A stretch of 64,000 nt of DNA from Duganella sacchari (GTDB lineage: Bacteria > Pseudomonadota > Gammaproteobacteria > Burkholderiales > Burkholderiaceae_D): positions 310,001 to 374,000 of the forward strand of contig NZ_FRCX01000006.1 of the NCBI RefSeq assembly GCF_900143065.1. The letters run 5' to 3'. A program made the position numbers and the translations under genes. Positions 24,514-32,372 of this stretch are shown here, in pieces. The notes beneath the pieces are model-generated. The model did no database searches, was not told the origin of the DNA, and saw only the letters and a program-made list of their open reading frames with translations. Positions within the stretch are counted from its first letter, which is position 1, and each line of letters begins with the position of its first letter.

Positions 24514-24773
24514 TTTTTTGCCAGAGCCTCCGCAACGACTTCTGCCTTCAGGCGTTCCTCGGCATACATTTTTTTCAGGCGACGATTTTCATCTTCCAGC
24601 TCTTTCATGCGGGCCATGAGCGAGGCATCCATGCCGCCGAACTTGGAGCGCCACTTGTAGAACGTGGCGTTGCTGATGCCATGCTCGCGGCATAGTTCCG
24701 GGACAGGGGAGCCGCTTTCGGCTTGCTTGAGGATGGCGATGATCTGGCTATCGGTAAAACGGGACGTCTTCAT
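24507..24773 (-). CDS. IS3-family transposase OrfA
   Basis: 88 residues. HTH_Tnp_1 DNA-binding domain with [15 protein letters not shown] and [20 protein letters not shown], then a leucine-zipper-like helix ([19 protein letters not shown]). It binds the inverted repeats and dimerises with OrfB. It ends in LAKKW at the frameshift site and overlaps orfB by 7 bp. Confidence 0.93.
   Translation of the reverse strand: MKTSRFTDSQIIAILKQAESGSPVPELCREHGISNATFYKWRSKFGGMDASLMARMKELEDENRRLKKMYAEERLKAEVVAEALAKKW
24513..24519 (-). other. Programmed -1 frameshift signal (A AAA AAG)
   Basis: On the minus strand the run AAAAAAG occurs at Ala-Lys-Lys of OrfA, four codons before its stop. A -1 slip reads on as [11 protein letters not shown] into OrfB. 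This is the standard slippery sequence for IS3 OrfAB fusion. Confidence 0.8.
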
Positions 24774-24802
24774 GTAGAACTTTCAAAAATCTGAGTTTGA
24801 AA

Positions 24803-24848
24803 AATTCTACTTTTAAACGCGATCATTTGGTGGGAGGATTACCGGAGG
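24803..24848. repeat. Inverted repeat of the IS element at its orfA end
   Basis: Its reverse complement begins CCTCCGGTAATCCTCCCACC and includes TTTAAAAGTAGAA, matching the other end with several mismatches and a one-base offset. Confidence 0.7.
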
Positions 24849-25056
24849 GCATTTGCAGTAACCATTCGTACTCCATGCGTGAGAAAAAGGACGAAAAAAA
24901 AGCCGCCAACGGCAGCTTGATTTTCGCTTCACTAGAAATTCCCAAAGAGCCAGAATCTGGGTTCATCATCTATTTTGCGGAACTGTCCGTTTTTTGCGGA
25001 ACTAATTTGGAATGGGTTCAGTGAAGAAAATGCGCTGAAACCCGCAATACAGCTGT
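24849..25056. other. Gene-free stretch between the IS element and tRNA-Leu
   Basis: AT-richer than its surroundings, with the A-run GACGAAAAAAAAGCC. The repeated phrase TTGCGGAACT occurs twice within about 30 bp (near 24973 and 24995). No gene supported. It is downstream of the tRNA 3' end, where integrated elements often leave debris. Confidence 0.4.
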
Positions 25057-25141
25057 TGGTGCCCCGGGCCGGAATCGAACCGGCACGCCTTGCGGCGGCG
25101 GATTTTGAGTCCGCTGCGTCTACCAATTCCACCACCGAGGC
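25057..25141 (-). tRNA. tRNA-Leu, anticodon CAA
   Basis: 85 bases including encoded CCA. Acceptor stem GCCTCGG pairs with CCGGGGC, with one G-T pair. The D-arm reads TGGTGGAATTGGTAGAC. The anticodon stem GCGGA/TCCGC encloses loop CTCAAAA, giving anticodon CAA (codon UUG). A long variable arm typical of leucine tRNA and a T-arm GCCGGTTCGATTCCGGC are present. No upstream tRNA neighbours. Confidence 0.96.
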
Positions 25142-25296
25142 AGGTGTATTGCAATGCGACCCGCATTATCACCGATTTGCAACCCCGCCGCAACCCTGCA
25201 CAACAATTTTTCTATTTCGGCAAGTAATCGACGCCGCTGGAGCGGGTATCATCATGGCTACCGCCAGCTTTGCCGGTCGCGCCGGTACCGAGACGC

Positions 25297-27255
25297 ATGA
25301 AAAATAAGAAGATACGCGAAATCATCCTGGGCAAGCCGCTCGATCCTCTGAAGAGCGAGACGCGTCATTCGATGGCGCTGGTGGCTTTCCTGGCCTGGGT
25401 CGGCCTGGGGGCGGATGGCTTGTCGTCCTCCGCTTACGGTCCCGAGGAAACCTTCCGCGCGCTGGGCGGGCATACGCATCTGGGCTTGTACATGGCGATC
25501 GCCACGGCGGTGACGGTGTTCATCATTGCGCTGGCCTACAACCAGGTGATCGAGCTGTTCCCCACCGGTGGCGGCGGCTACCGTGTGGCGACCAAGCTGG
25601 TGGGGCCGTACATGGGCCTGATCTCCGGCTGTGCGCTGATACTCGACTATGTGCTGACCATTGCGATCTCGATTGCGTCCGGCGTCGATGCGCTGGCTTC
25701 GTTCCTGCCGCTGGGCTTCCAGCCCTACAAGCTCTGGGCGGAGACGTTTTTCATCGGGCTGCTGATCGTGATGAATCTGCGCGGCCTCAAGGAAGCAATC
25801 CAGATCCTGCTGCCGATCTTCCTCGGCTTTGTGGCCACCCATCTGGTGTTGATCGTGTATGGCATTTTCGCCCATGCCTCGCATTTGCCGGCGCTGATTC
25901 CGGGCACGATGGCGGAGACCACTGACCTGGCCAGCCACATTGGCTGGGCCGGCGTGGCGGGCATGCTGCTGGCGTATTCGCAGGGCGGCGGTACGTACAC
26001 GGGGCTGGAGGCGGTGTCGAACAACGTCAACCTGCTGGCCGAGCCGCGTGTACGCACCGGCAAGGTGACGATGATTTATATGGCGTTGTCGCTGGCGTTC
26101 ACTGCGGGCGGCATCATCCTGCTGTATTTGCTGTGGGATGCGCAGCCCGTGCCGGGCGAGACGCTGAACGCGTCCACCTTCAAGACCATCATTGCCAGCA
26201 TGGGCCTGGGCGGCGAGATGGTGAACCAGATGCTGCTGGTGGTGGTGCTGGCGTTTGAGGCGGGGCTGCTGTTTGTGGCGGCGAATACCGGTTTCCTGGG
26301 CGGCCCGTCGGTGCTGTCGAACATGGCGGCGGACTCGTGGGTGCCGCACAAGTTCCGCTATCTGTCCACGCGCCTGGTGACGCAGAACGGCATCCTCGTC
26401 ATGGGCGTGGCGGCGCTGGCGATCCTGTGGTGGACCGGCGGCAGCGTGACCTTGCTGGTGGTGCTGTATTCGATTTCGGTGTTCCTGACGTTTGCGATTT
26501 CCCTGTTTGGCCTGGTGCTGTATTGGTCGCGCAACCGCAAGAAGGGCACGCAGTGGAAGCGGCGCTGGCTGCTGTCGGCGCTGGGGTTTGTGATTTGCGC
26601 CGGCATCCTGGCGATACTGCTGGTCGAGCGCTTTGCCGAAGGCGGCTGGACCACGGCGGTGATTATTGCGGCGATGGCGGCGTTCTGCTTTTACATCCGC
26701 AAGCACTATCGCGCAACCAAGCAGGCGATCCATTCGGTGGATGAGGTGTTTGCCAGCCAGCCGTTTGGCGCGGGGACGGAGCCGATCGAGCCGAATCCGG
26801 AAGAGCAGACTGCGGTGTTCATTGTGGGCACTTCGCGTGGCGGTGGCCTGCATGCGTTGCTGTGGGTGCAGCGCATGTTCCCGAACCACTTCAAGAATTT
26901 TTTGTTTGTGAATGCGCGCACCGTCGATTCGCATGCTTACGGCGGCGAGGGCGCACTCGAGCAGATGCGCGAGGAGGCAGCGGAGACGCTGGAGTTCTTT
27001 GTCGATTTCTGCCACAGCCATGGCATGGCGGCTTCGTCGTATCTGGGCTTTGGCACGGATGCGGTGGAGGAGGTCACGCGCTTGTGCGAAGAGATCAGCC
27101 ACGAGTTCCCGCATGCGATTTTCTTCACCAGCAAACTGATCTTCGCCTCCGACAACTGGTTCACGCGTCTTCTGCACAACCAGGCCGCACTGGCCGCGCA
27201 ACGCCGTTTGCATCTGGAAGGCCTGCAAATGGTGATCCTGCCGATGAAGGTCTAG
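25297..27255 (+). CDS. APC-superfamily permease, KimA-like, with C-terminal soluble domain
   Basis: 652 residues from the ATG at 25297 (MKNKKIREIILGKPLDP). About 12 membrane helices occupy residues 25-480, followed by a cytoplasmic domain of about 150 residues. The opening GKPL..., LSSSAYGPEETF and FPTGGGGYRVATKLVGP match the pattern I recall for the potassium importer KimA (GKPL, LSSVAYGPE, YPHGGGAY). Potassium or amino-acid uptake are both possible; KimA is the closer match. KimA is controlled by c-di-AMP in Firmicutes, a messenger not expected here. Alternative TTG start 27 bp upstream. Confidence 0.8.
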   Translation: MKNKKIREIILGKPLDPLKSETRHSMALVAFLAWVGLGADGLSSSAYGPEETFRALGGHTHLGLYMAIATAVTVFIIALAYNQVIELFPTGGGGYRVATKLVGPYMGLISGCALILDYVLTIAISIASGVDALASFLPLGFQPYKLWAETFFIGLLIVMNLRGLKEAIQILLPIFLGFVATHLVLIVYGIFAHASHLPALIPGTMAETTDLASHIGWAGVAGMLLAYSQGGGTYTGLEAVSNNVNLLAEPRVRTGKVTMIYMALSLAFTAGGIILLYLLWDAQPVPGETLNASTFKTIIASMGLGGEMVNQMLLVVVLAFEAGLLFVAANTGFLGGPSVLSNMAADSWVPHKFRYLSTRLVTQNGILVMGVAALAILWWTGGSVTLLVVLYSISVFLTFAISLFGLVLYWSRNRKKGTQWKRRWLLSALGFVICAGILAILLVERFAEGGWTTAVIIAAMAAFCFYIRKHYRATKQAIHSVDEVFASQPFGAGTEPIEPNPEEQTAVFIVGTSRGGGLHALLWVQRMFPNHFKNFLFVNARTVDSHAYGGEGALEQMREEAAETLEFFVDFCHSHGMAASSYLGFGTDAVEEVTRLCEEISHEFPHAIFFTSKLIFASDNWFTRLLHNQAALAAQRRLHLEGLQMVILPMKV

Positions 27256-27287
27256 GACGCCGGCCCCTGTTTTACTGAAAGGATTGT

Positions 27288-27560
27288 ATGGTTACCTGCT
27301 ATCTGCGTTACATCATCGACCCGTATAAGCTCAGCGAGTTCGAGCATTACGGGAAGCTGTGGATACCGCTCGTGGAAAAATTCGGCGGTCAGCACCACGG
27401 CTACTTCTTGCCGTCGGAGGGCGCCAATAACGTCGCGCTGGCGATGTTCACGTTTCCGTCACTGGCATCCTATGAAACGTATCGGACGTCGTCGCTGCAG
27501 GATGCCGACTGTCTGGCGGCGTTTAACTACGCGGAAGAAACGCGCTGCATCATGAGCTAG
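27288..27560 (+). CDS. NIPSNAP-family protein
   Basis: 90 residues, a single ferredoxin-like alpha/beta barrel domain. MVTCYLRYIIDPYKLSEFEHY and a later WIPLVEKFGGQHHGYFLPSE are typical for bacterial NIPSNAP proteins. Ribosome site AAAGGA. It follows the permease by 32 bp and may be co-transcribed. No biochemical role is established for such small members. Confidence 0.85.
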   Translation: MVTCYLRYIIDPYKLSEFEHYGKLWIPLVEKFGGQHHGYFLPSEGANNVALAMFTFPSLASYETYRTSSLQDADCLAAFNYAEETRCIMS

Positions 27561-27594
27561 GAGCGCAGCTTCTTCCGCCCAGTCTTTCAGTAGA

Positions 27595-28305
27595 TCAGGC
27601 GATGGTCGACGCCGGCAGTACTACCGCTTGTCGCTGACGCGCGCCCATGATCAGTATCCACAGGGCGAAGGCCACCTCGCCCAACTGGCAAGGGAACGCC
27701 AGGCTGGCTACCAGGTCGTTGTATGCCGGTTGCAGTAGGCCAGCATAGCTCAGCGCCAGGTAGGCAACACCATTGATGGCCAGCCAGATAGCCAGGAACC
27801 TCGGCAGGAAGCCGCAGCGGTACGTCAGCACGGCCAGCGGGAACAGCCAGAGTCCCCAGAAGATTTCCGATGCATAGGTCATCATGCTGTGCATGCGCAG
27901 GAACATCATGGCCAATCCTGTGCGCTGGGCTTGATCGAAGGCTGCCAGGAAATCGGGGCCCTGGACCAGGATCAAGGTGGCCATGTCATTGAGGGTATTG
28001 AAAAAATAAAGCGGCGTGTCCATGAAGCCCAGCATCAGCATCAGCAGGGCCCAGTACCGGTTCACATCCTTGAACAGTCGGTACAGCGTGAAGGTCAGTA
28101 TCAGGCTGACAGCGCCCGTGATCAGATCGCTGGCGATCCCCATGCGGAACAACATCTCATGCGCCGTGATGCCATGGATGGTCGCCGCCGCATCGCCAGT
28201 GACAAACAATTTGCTGGGAAGGTACACCAGACGCAATGGTGCGATCAGGATCACCAGTAAATAGAAGAAACCTGCAATCCTTGCTTTCGTGCTGAGCGTG
28301 TGCAT
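27595..28305 (-). CDS. DUF4386 membrane protein
   Basis: 236 residues with six to seven hydrophobic helices. MHTLSTKARIAGFFYLLVIL and LPSKLFVTGDAAATIHGIT match the DUF4386 N-terminus; GLWLFPLAVLTYRCGFLPRFL lies in the second half. Function unknown. Start at 28305 follows AAAAGGTC. A 32-bp imperfect dyad overlaps its likely promoter, so it is probably under repressor control. DUF4386 genes often sit next to TetR or MarR regulators, but none is adjacent here. Confidence 0.85.
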   Translation of the reverse strand: MHTLSTKARIAGFFYLLVILIAPLRLVYLPSKLFVTGDAAATIHGITAHEMLFRMGIASDLITGAVSLILTFTLYRLFKDVNRYWALLMLMLGFMDTPLYFFNTLNDMATLILVQGPDFLAAFDQAQRTGLAMMFLRMHSMMTYASEIFWGLWLFPLAVLTYRCGFLPRFLAIWLAINGVAYLALSYAGLLQPAYNDLVASLAFPCQLGEVAFALWILIMGARQRQAVVLPASTIA

Positions 28306-28402
28306 GCTGTGACCTTTTTCCAATAGCGGCGCCGGACTGCGCCTGAGTTAAGTGGCAGGCATCGGCGGCGAACACCGGCTGATGGCCACTTGAGCATTTT
28401 TG

Positions 28403-28443
28403 TTTCATGTGTCAAAAATAACTGACATGTGAAATAAATGCAA
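28403..28443 (-). promoter_or_regulatory. Promoter with overlapping operator-like dyad for the DUF4386 gene
   Basis: On the minus strand TTGCAT (28443-28438), a 17-bp spacer, TATTTT (28420-28415). A dyad spans 28403-28434: TTTCAtgTGTCA, 8 bp, TGACAtgTGAAA, with two mismatched positions per arm. The TGTCA-N8-TGACA core is typical of TetR-type sites. Confidence 0.5.
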
Positions 28444-28468
28444 GAGATATTGGTAAAAAGGTATTTGG

Positions 28469-30364
28469 TCAAGCGTGTGCCTGTTGCTGCTCCAGCAGCG
28501 CGAAGATGGCGTCTTTGGACAGCACGTACTGGTCCATCAGCACTTCCTTGAGTTCGGCGATCTGCTCGCGGTAGTCGGCGATGGCCTTGAGCGTGTAGCT
28601 GTAGAGCTCGTCGGCTTTGGCTTCTACCTGGCCCAGGTCGGCTTCCTTGTCCTTGAACTGGCTGTGGTCGATCTTGGAGCGTGAGTACATCGACAGCTTG
28701 TTGACCATCAGGTTCAGCATCGAGGTGGCTTTCTCGATGTCGTTCTGGCTGCCGACGGAAATGCCGCGCGCGCCGTAGAACAATTCTTCCGCCGCTACGC
28801 CGCCATACAGCTGGATCACGTCGCGCTCCAGTTCCTCCAGTGTGCGCAAGGCCACGTCGTCCGACGCCGACAGCACGTAGCCGAGCGCGCCCAGCTTGGA
28901 CACGGATTCGGTGGAGATTTTCAGCAGCGGCGAGCGTTCTTTGACTTCGGCCAGCGACAGGCCTTCGCGCAGCCATGGATCGATCTGCATGAAGAAGTGG
29001 CCCAGCTCGTGCAAGGCCACGCGTTCACGCTGGCGGGTTTTCTCTGCCGTGGTGGCGCGGTCGGTGAGGCCGATGGTGGCGCGTTCAAACGCGCGGAACA
29101 GCAGGTCGGTAGTGATGACCGTGTGCTCCTGGATCGCCAGCATGCTGGCGCGCTCCACCACGGTCTGCAGTACGGCCGGGCTCAGGTTGGCGGTGATCTC
29201 GGCCACGTTGTCGAGGTTGAGATCGTTCCAGTCCACACAGCCATCTGCCTTGCGCGCCAGGAAGGAGCGCAGCAGCTCGCGGCGTTCGCTCTTGTTCGGC
29301 AGGCGGAAGTTGATCTTGACGGAGAAGCGGCGCAGCATGGCTTCGTCCATGCGCGTGGAGGCATCGTCGAAGTTGGAGGCGACTACCCAGATCACGCCTT
29401 CGCCCTTGTTGCTGCGCACGCCGTCGAGCAGGCCCAACAGCGTGTTGGCGGTATCGTCTTCCCATTTTTTTTCGCCACGGCCGCGCGGCATGAACAGGCT
29501 TTGCGCCTCATCCAGGAAGATGATGCAGCTGCCGCGCGCGCAGGCTTTCTTGTGCAGGGCGTGCAGCGCCTTGGAGCCGCCGCCGATGTAGCCTGATTCC
29601 AGCGCCGAGGCCGATGCCTGGATCAAGGGGATGTCGAGACGCTTGGCCAGGTAGCCGGCCAGCTTGGTCTTGCCGGTGCCGGCCGGACCGGTCAGCATGA
29701 CGTTGAACGGCTTGTCGATGTCGTGTTCTTTGTAGGCGGCACGGTTGCGTATCATGTCTTCCAGGTGCAGCACTTCCTGCTTGATGTCTTCCATGCCGAT
29801 CAGGTCGTCCATGCTGCCGCCCAGCTGGTCCGGCGTCAGCACGGTGGCGCTCACGCCCATGCCTGGCAGGCCATTGCGCAGCAGGAACAGGGCCAGGCCG
29901 ATCAGCAGGATGTCGAGCAGGTGACGCATCACGAACGCGCCCACGCGCGCCAGCTTGCTTTCGTCATCCTGCATCACCGCCTTGTGCGAGGCGAGGAAGT
30001 CGTCGCGCGCAATCGCGTACGGAATGTTATTGCGCAGCAGGACTTCGCGTTCCAGGCTCAGGTGGGTCGTGCCCGGCACCTTGACCACGTACAGTTTGTC
30101 GTCGTTCTTGAGTTTGAAGATGTAGCGCGGTGCGTCCGACTGCGGCGCGGCCACCAGCAGGTAGTCCAGCTGGGCGCGCTTGGCGGGCAGTGCCGTGATC
30201 TGGGCGATGTCCTGGGTATGTAAGACCGGGCTGCTGTCCTGCGGCACGTCGGCGCGCAAACCCAGCAGAATGACCAGCGATGCGGTCAGCACCAGCAGCG
30301 CCGCACGGACATAGGTTTTCCGCAGCGCGGATTGAAGTTTGTGCAAAGTGAACATGTGCGCCAT
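28469..30364 (-). CDS. FtsH-like membrane AAA+ zinc metalloprotease (divergent)
   Basis: 631 residues. Two membrane helices (about 20-37 and 145-165) flank a periplasmic domain, as in FtsH. AAA+ module: Walker A TGPAGTGKTKLAG, Walker B CIIFLDEAQS, and arginine-finger region AMLRRFSVKI. The M41 protease domain has the zinc motif VALHELGHFFMQ and the third ligand Asp in SVGSQNDIEKATSMLN. The sequence differs from housekeeping FtsH (no FVEMFVG or SRH text), so it is an additional paralogue. It stands alone with long gaps on both sides. Substrates unknown. Confidence 0.88.
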   Translation of the reverse strand: MAHMFTLHKLQSALRKTYVRAALLVLTASLVILLGLRADVPQDSSPVLHTQDIAQITALPAKRAQLDYLLVAAPQSDAPRYIFKLKNDDKLYVVKVPGTTHLSLEREVLLRNNIPYAIARDDFLASHKAVMQDDESKLARVGAFVMRHLLDILLIGLALFLLRNGLPGMGVSATVLTPDQLGGSMDDLIGMEDIKQEVLHLEDMIRNRAAYKEHDIDKPFNVMLTGPAGTGKTKLAGYLAKRLDIPLIQASASALESGYIGGGSKALHALHKKACARGSCIIFLDEAQSLFMPRGRGEKKWEDDTANTLLGLLDGVRSNKGEGVIWVVASNFDDASTRMDEAMLRRFSVKINFRLPNKSERRELLRSFLARKADGCVDWNDLNLDNVAEITANLSPAVLQTVVERASMLAIQEHTVITTDLLFRAFERATIGLTDRATTAEKTRQRERVALHELGHFFMQIDPWLREGLSLAEVKERSPLLKISTESVSKLGALGYVLSASDDVALRTLEELERDVIQLYGGVAAEELFYGARGISVGSQNDIEKATSMLNLMVNKLSMYSRSKIDHSQFKDKEADLGQVEAKADELYSYTLKAIADYREQIAELKEVLMDQYVLSKDAIFALLEQQQAHA

Positions 30365-30750
30365 CCAGGGCAGTAGAGCCAGGGCCGGGCGCGGGAGTGG
30401 GGCGCAGCAGCCGGGGCCGCCGTGACCGGCGCGCGGAGCGGGGCGGGCCGGAAAAGTCGGTATGCGAAATATTTGTGCCGTGCGGCAACTAAAGCTATGC
30501 GCAACTATAGCCCGATTGCGGTCTTTTGTATCGCTTTACCCCGACAAAAAGCCGCTGCACGCAACAGATCGCGGCGACCTGCCGTTTATCCCGTGTTTTT
30601 GCATCTGGTGCCAGCGCTTTAACCGCTCGTCGCATGCGCAGGATATTTGCGCGGGGCTTTGTTAATCTGCCTACGTCTACCGCTGAATGCACAAATTGCA
30701 GCGGTGGCTCCCGGTACTCAACATCAGCAAGCCCACTTAGGAGCACACCA
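30365..30750. other. Long intergenic region between the FtsH-like gene and the tandem paralogues
   Basis: 386 bases with no supported gene. Very GC-rich near the FtsH-like start, AT-richer in the middle. A hairpin-forming segment ACCGCTG...CAGCGGT lies at about 30679-30705, within the probable 5' leader of the paralogue pair. No clear promoter pair was chosen. Confidence 0.4.
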
Positions 30751-31134
30751 ATGAAAACGATCCTCGCCGGCATCGCGGCCTCGCTCGCCCTGACGTCGCT
30801 GTCCATAGCCCATGCCGCCGACTACAGCGTGCAAGTCAAGTCGCCGCAGCGCTACCACCTTGTGGAACAAGATTTCTACAATTTCAAGAATACCTACCAG
30901 CTCACCAATGGCCAGAAGATCGCATTCAGCGCCCGCATGGACCATTACTACGCCCAGCTGGATAACGGTGAGCGCATCCGGATCTATCCGGTGTCGCGCA
31001 CGGCTTTTGTGACGGACAGCGGGGCCCGCTTCGAGTTCCTCGACCAGGGCGAAACCGTGGGTATCGCCAGTTTTGAAAAGCTGCCACTGGCCGGCAACCT
31101 GCCGGCCAACACCATGGTCATGGCGCACCGCTAA
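30751..31134 (+). CDS. Small exported protein, first of two tandem paralogues, unknown family
   Basis: 127 residues with signal peptide MKTILAGIAASLALTSLSIAHA. It shares a patterned body with the next gene: F-x-x-Y-x-L-x-N-G-x-K, HYYAQLD, IRIYPVSRTAFVT, GARFEF and LPANTMVMAHR. No cysteines in the mature part and no membrane helix, so probably a soluble periplasmic beta-rich protein. Good ribosome site (TAGGAG). Family not recognised. The leader is over 200 bases long if the promoter is near the AT-rich patch. Confidence 0.82.
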   Translation: MKTILAGIAASLALTSLSIAHAADYSVQVKSPQRYHLVEQDFYNFKNTYQLTNGQKIAFSARMDHYYAQLDNGERIRIYPVSRTAFVTDSGARFEFLDQGETVGIASFEKLPLAGNLPANTMVMAHR

Positions 31135-31179
31135 GCCGCCACCCGACCGGCACGATACTTTTTATATTGGAGAGACATC

Positions 31180-31578
31180 ATGAACACCACGCTGTTGAGC
31201 CTGGCTGTAGCCGCTGCTTTGTCGATCACCACCCTGGCCCACGCTGCATCGCCAGACAATGAAAGTGTGAAGATCGCGGCGCCCGCCGCCGGCGACTTCA
31301 AGTTCAAACCGTACGAGTTCCAGGAGTATCTGTACTCCTATGCGCTGAGCAACGGCGACAAGCTGAAGTTCACGCAAAAAGTGGCGCACTACTATGCCGA
31401 GGTGAATGGCCATCGTAAAGTGGAAATCTACCCGGTTGCGCCTGGCGAGTTCGTCACGCAGGCGGGCAGCCGCATCAGCTTTACCGAGGATGGCGATGCG
31501 CTGACCATCGACAATTATGAACGCCTGCCCATGACCGCCCAGCTGCCTGCCAACACCACCGTGGTGGCCAGCCGTTGA
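31180..31578 (+). CDS. Small exported protein, second tandem paralogue, unknown family
   Basis: 132 residues with signal peptide ending ITTLAHAA. Shared blocks with the preceding gene: YSYALSNGDKLKFTQ, HYYAEVNG, VEIYPVAPGEFVTQAG, ERLPM and LPANTTVVASR. The conserved YA-x-x-NG, HYYA, IYPV, FVT and LPANT positions define a family from this pair alone. Gap to the first copy is 45 bp with an in-between ribosome site (TTGGAGAG), so they are one operon. Their divergence shows an old duplication. Confidence 0.82.
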   Translation: MNTTLLSLAVAAALSITTLAHAASPDNESVKIAAPAAGDFKFKPYEFQEYLYSYALSNGDKLKFTQKVAHYYAEVNGHRKVEIYPVAPGEFVTQAGSRISFTEDGDALTIDNYERLPMTAQLPANTTVVASR

Positions 31579-31584
31579 GGCGCG

Positions 31585-32313
31585 CTATTTGCCGTAGTGA
31601 TCGTATTTGCGGTCCAGCCGCGTCAGGGTGCCGTCGCGCCGCATGTCAGCCAGTGCGGCGTTAAGCTTGTCGATGAGCTCGTCCGGTACGGACGGGTTGC
31701 ACGCCAGGTAGACCTTGACGCGGTGGAACACCAACAGCGGCACCACTTTGTCCGACCAGTCGAACTGTGCCATGCCTGTGCTGCCGCTGCGCGTGGCAAC
31801 TGCCCACAGGTCAATACGGTTGAGCAGCAGCTTTTGCGGATTGGCGAGGTCGTTGCTGACCGCATCCACATTGAAGCCGCGGCTGCGCAGATACTCGTCG
31901 CGCGCGTCGCCGATGGCGGTGCCGATGCGCAGCTTGCGCGCGTCGTCGACCGAGGTGAGCGGGAAGCTGTGATCGGCGCGTCCCCAGAATTGCCATTCGG
32001 CCTCATCGGTCGGCCCCACCCATTTGAACATGGCCTCGCGTTCCGGCGTGCGCGAGGTGGAATATACGCACGTGCCCCGCTGCGTCTGCGCTTGCATCAA
32101 AGCGCGCTTCCACGGCAATAGTTCTATCTTGTAATCGGTGCCGGTACGCACCATCATTTCGCGGATCTTGTCGGTGGCGCGGCCGGTGACCACACCATCC
32201 GGACCAAGCATGCTCGACGGTGGCGAGTGCTCGGTGGTGATCTGCAGCGACGCGGCGTATGCCGCGTGCAGACCGGACGCCAGCAGTAGGGATGTCAGTA
32301 TGATAAGTCGCAT
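31585..32313 (-). CDS. Periplasmic substrate-binding protein (SBP family 3)
   Basis: 242 residues with signal peptide MRLIILTSLLLASGLHAAYA. Two-lobe binding fold: SLQITTEHSPPSSMLGPDG, GRATDKIREMM, SVDDARKLRIGTAIGDARDEYL and ADMRRDGTLTRLDRKY, which are family-3 solute-binding (amino-acid type) features. No permease or ATPase gene is next to it, so it may be an orphan binding or sensing protein of the kind common in betaproteobacteria. The stop lies 6 bp from the stop of the convergent paralogue gene. Confidence 0.82.
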   Translation of the reverse strand: MRLIILTSLLLASGLHAAYAASLQITTEHSPPSSMLGPDGVVTGRATDKIREMMVRTGTDYKIELLPWKRALMQAQTQRGTCVYSTSRTPEREAMFKWVGPTDEAEWQFWGRADHSFPLTSVDDARKLRIGTAIGDARDEYLRSRGFNVDAVSNDLANPQKLLLNRIDLWAVATRSGSTGMAQFDWSDKVVPLLVFHRVKVYLACNPSVPDELIDKLNAALADMRRDGTLTRLDRKYDHYGK

Positions 32314-32372
32314 GGGCTGGCCGCTTTCTGCTGAAAAGCATAGCAGCAATGCCAGCCCGGCGGCAACACAGC

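Larger units (their letters stand above)
23642..24848 (-). mobile_element. IS3-family insertion sequence, about 1.2 kb, apparently intact
   Basis: Carries orfA and orfB with an A6G frameshift site, bounded by imperfect inverted repeats of about 45 bp that begin CCTC(T/C)GGTAATCC. Length, orf organisation and transposase motifs fit the IS3 family. Exact ends are uncertain because no clear target-site duplication is visible. It sits between the REC-PAS gene and tRNA-Leu. Confidence 0.85.

Noticed and set aside
24797-25024. 75-codon open frame between the IS end and tRNA-Leu
   Set aside because: Starts within the IS inverted repeat, has no ribosome site and no recognisable pattern.
25258-27228. 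656-codon open frame on the minus strand opposite the KimA-like permease
   Set aside because: Composition is His/Gln/Arg-rich with no hydrophobic core; the plus strand encodes an obvious membrane protein.
30526-30750. In-frame upstream extension of the first tandem paralogue
   Set aside because: The signal peptide and TAGGAG site place the start at 30751; the extension is Arg/Ser-rich leader sequence.
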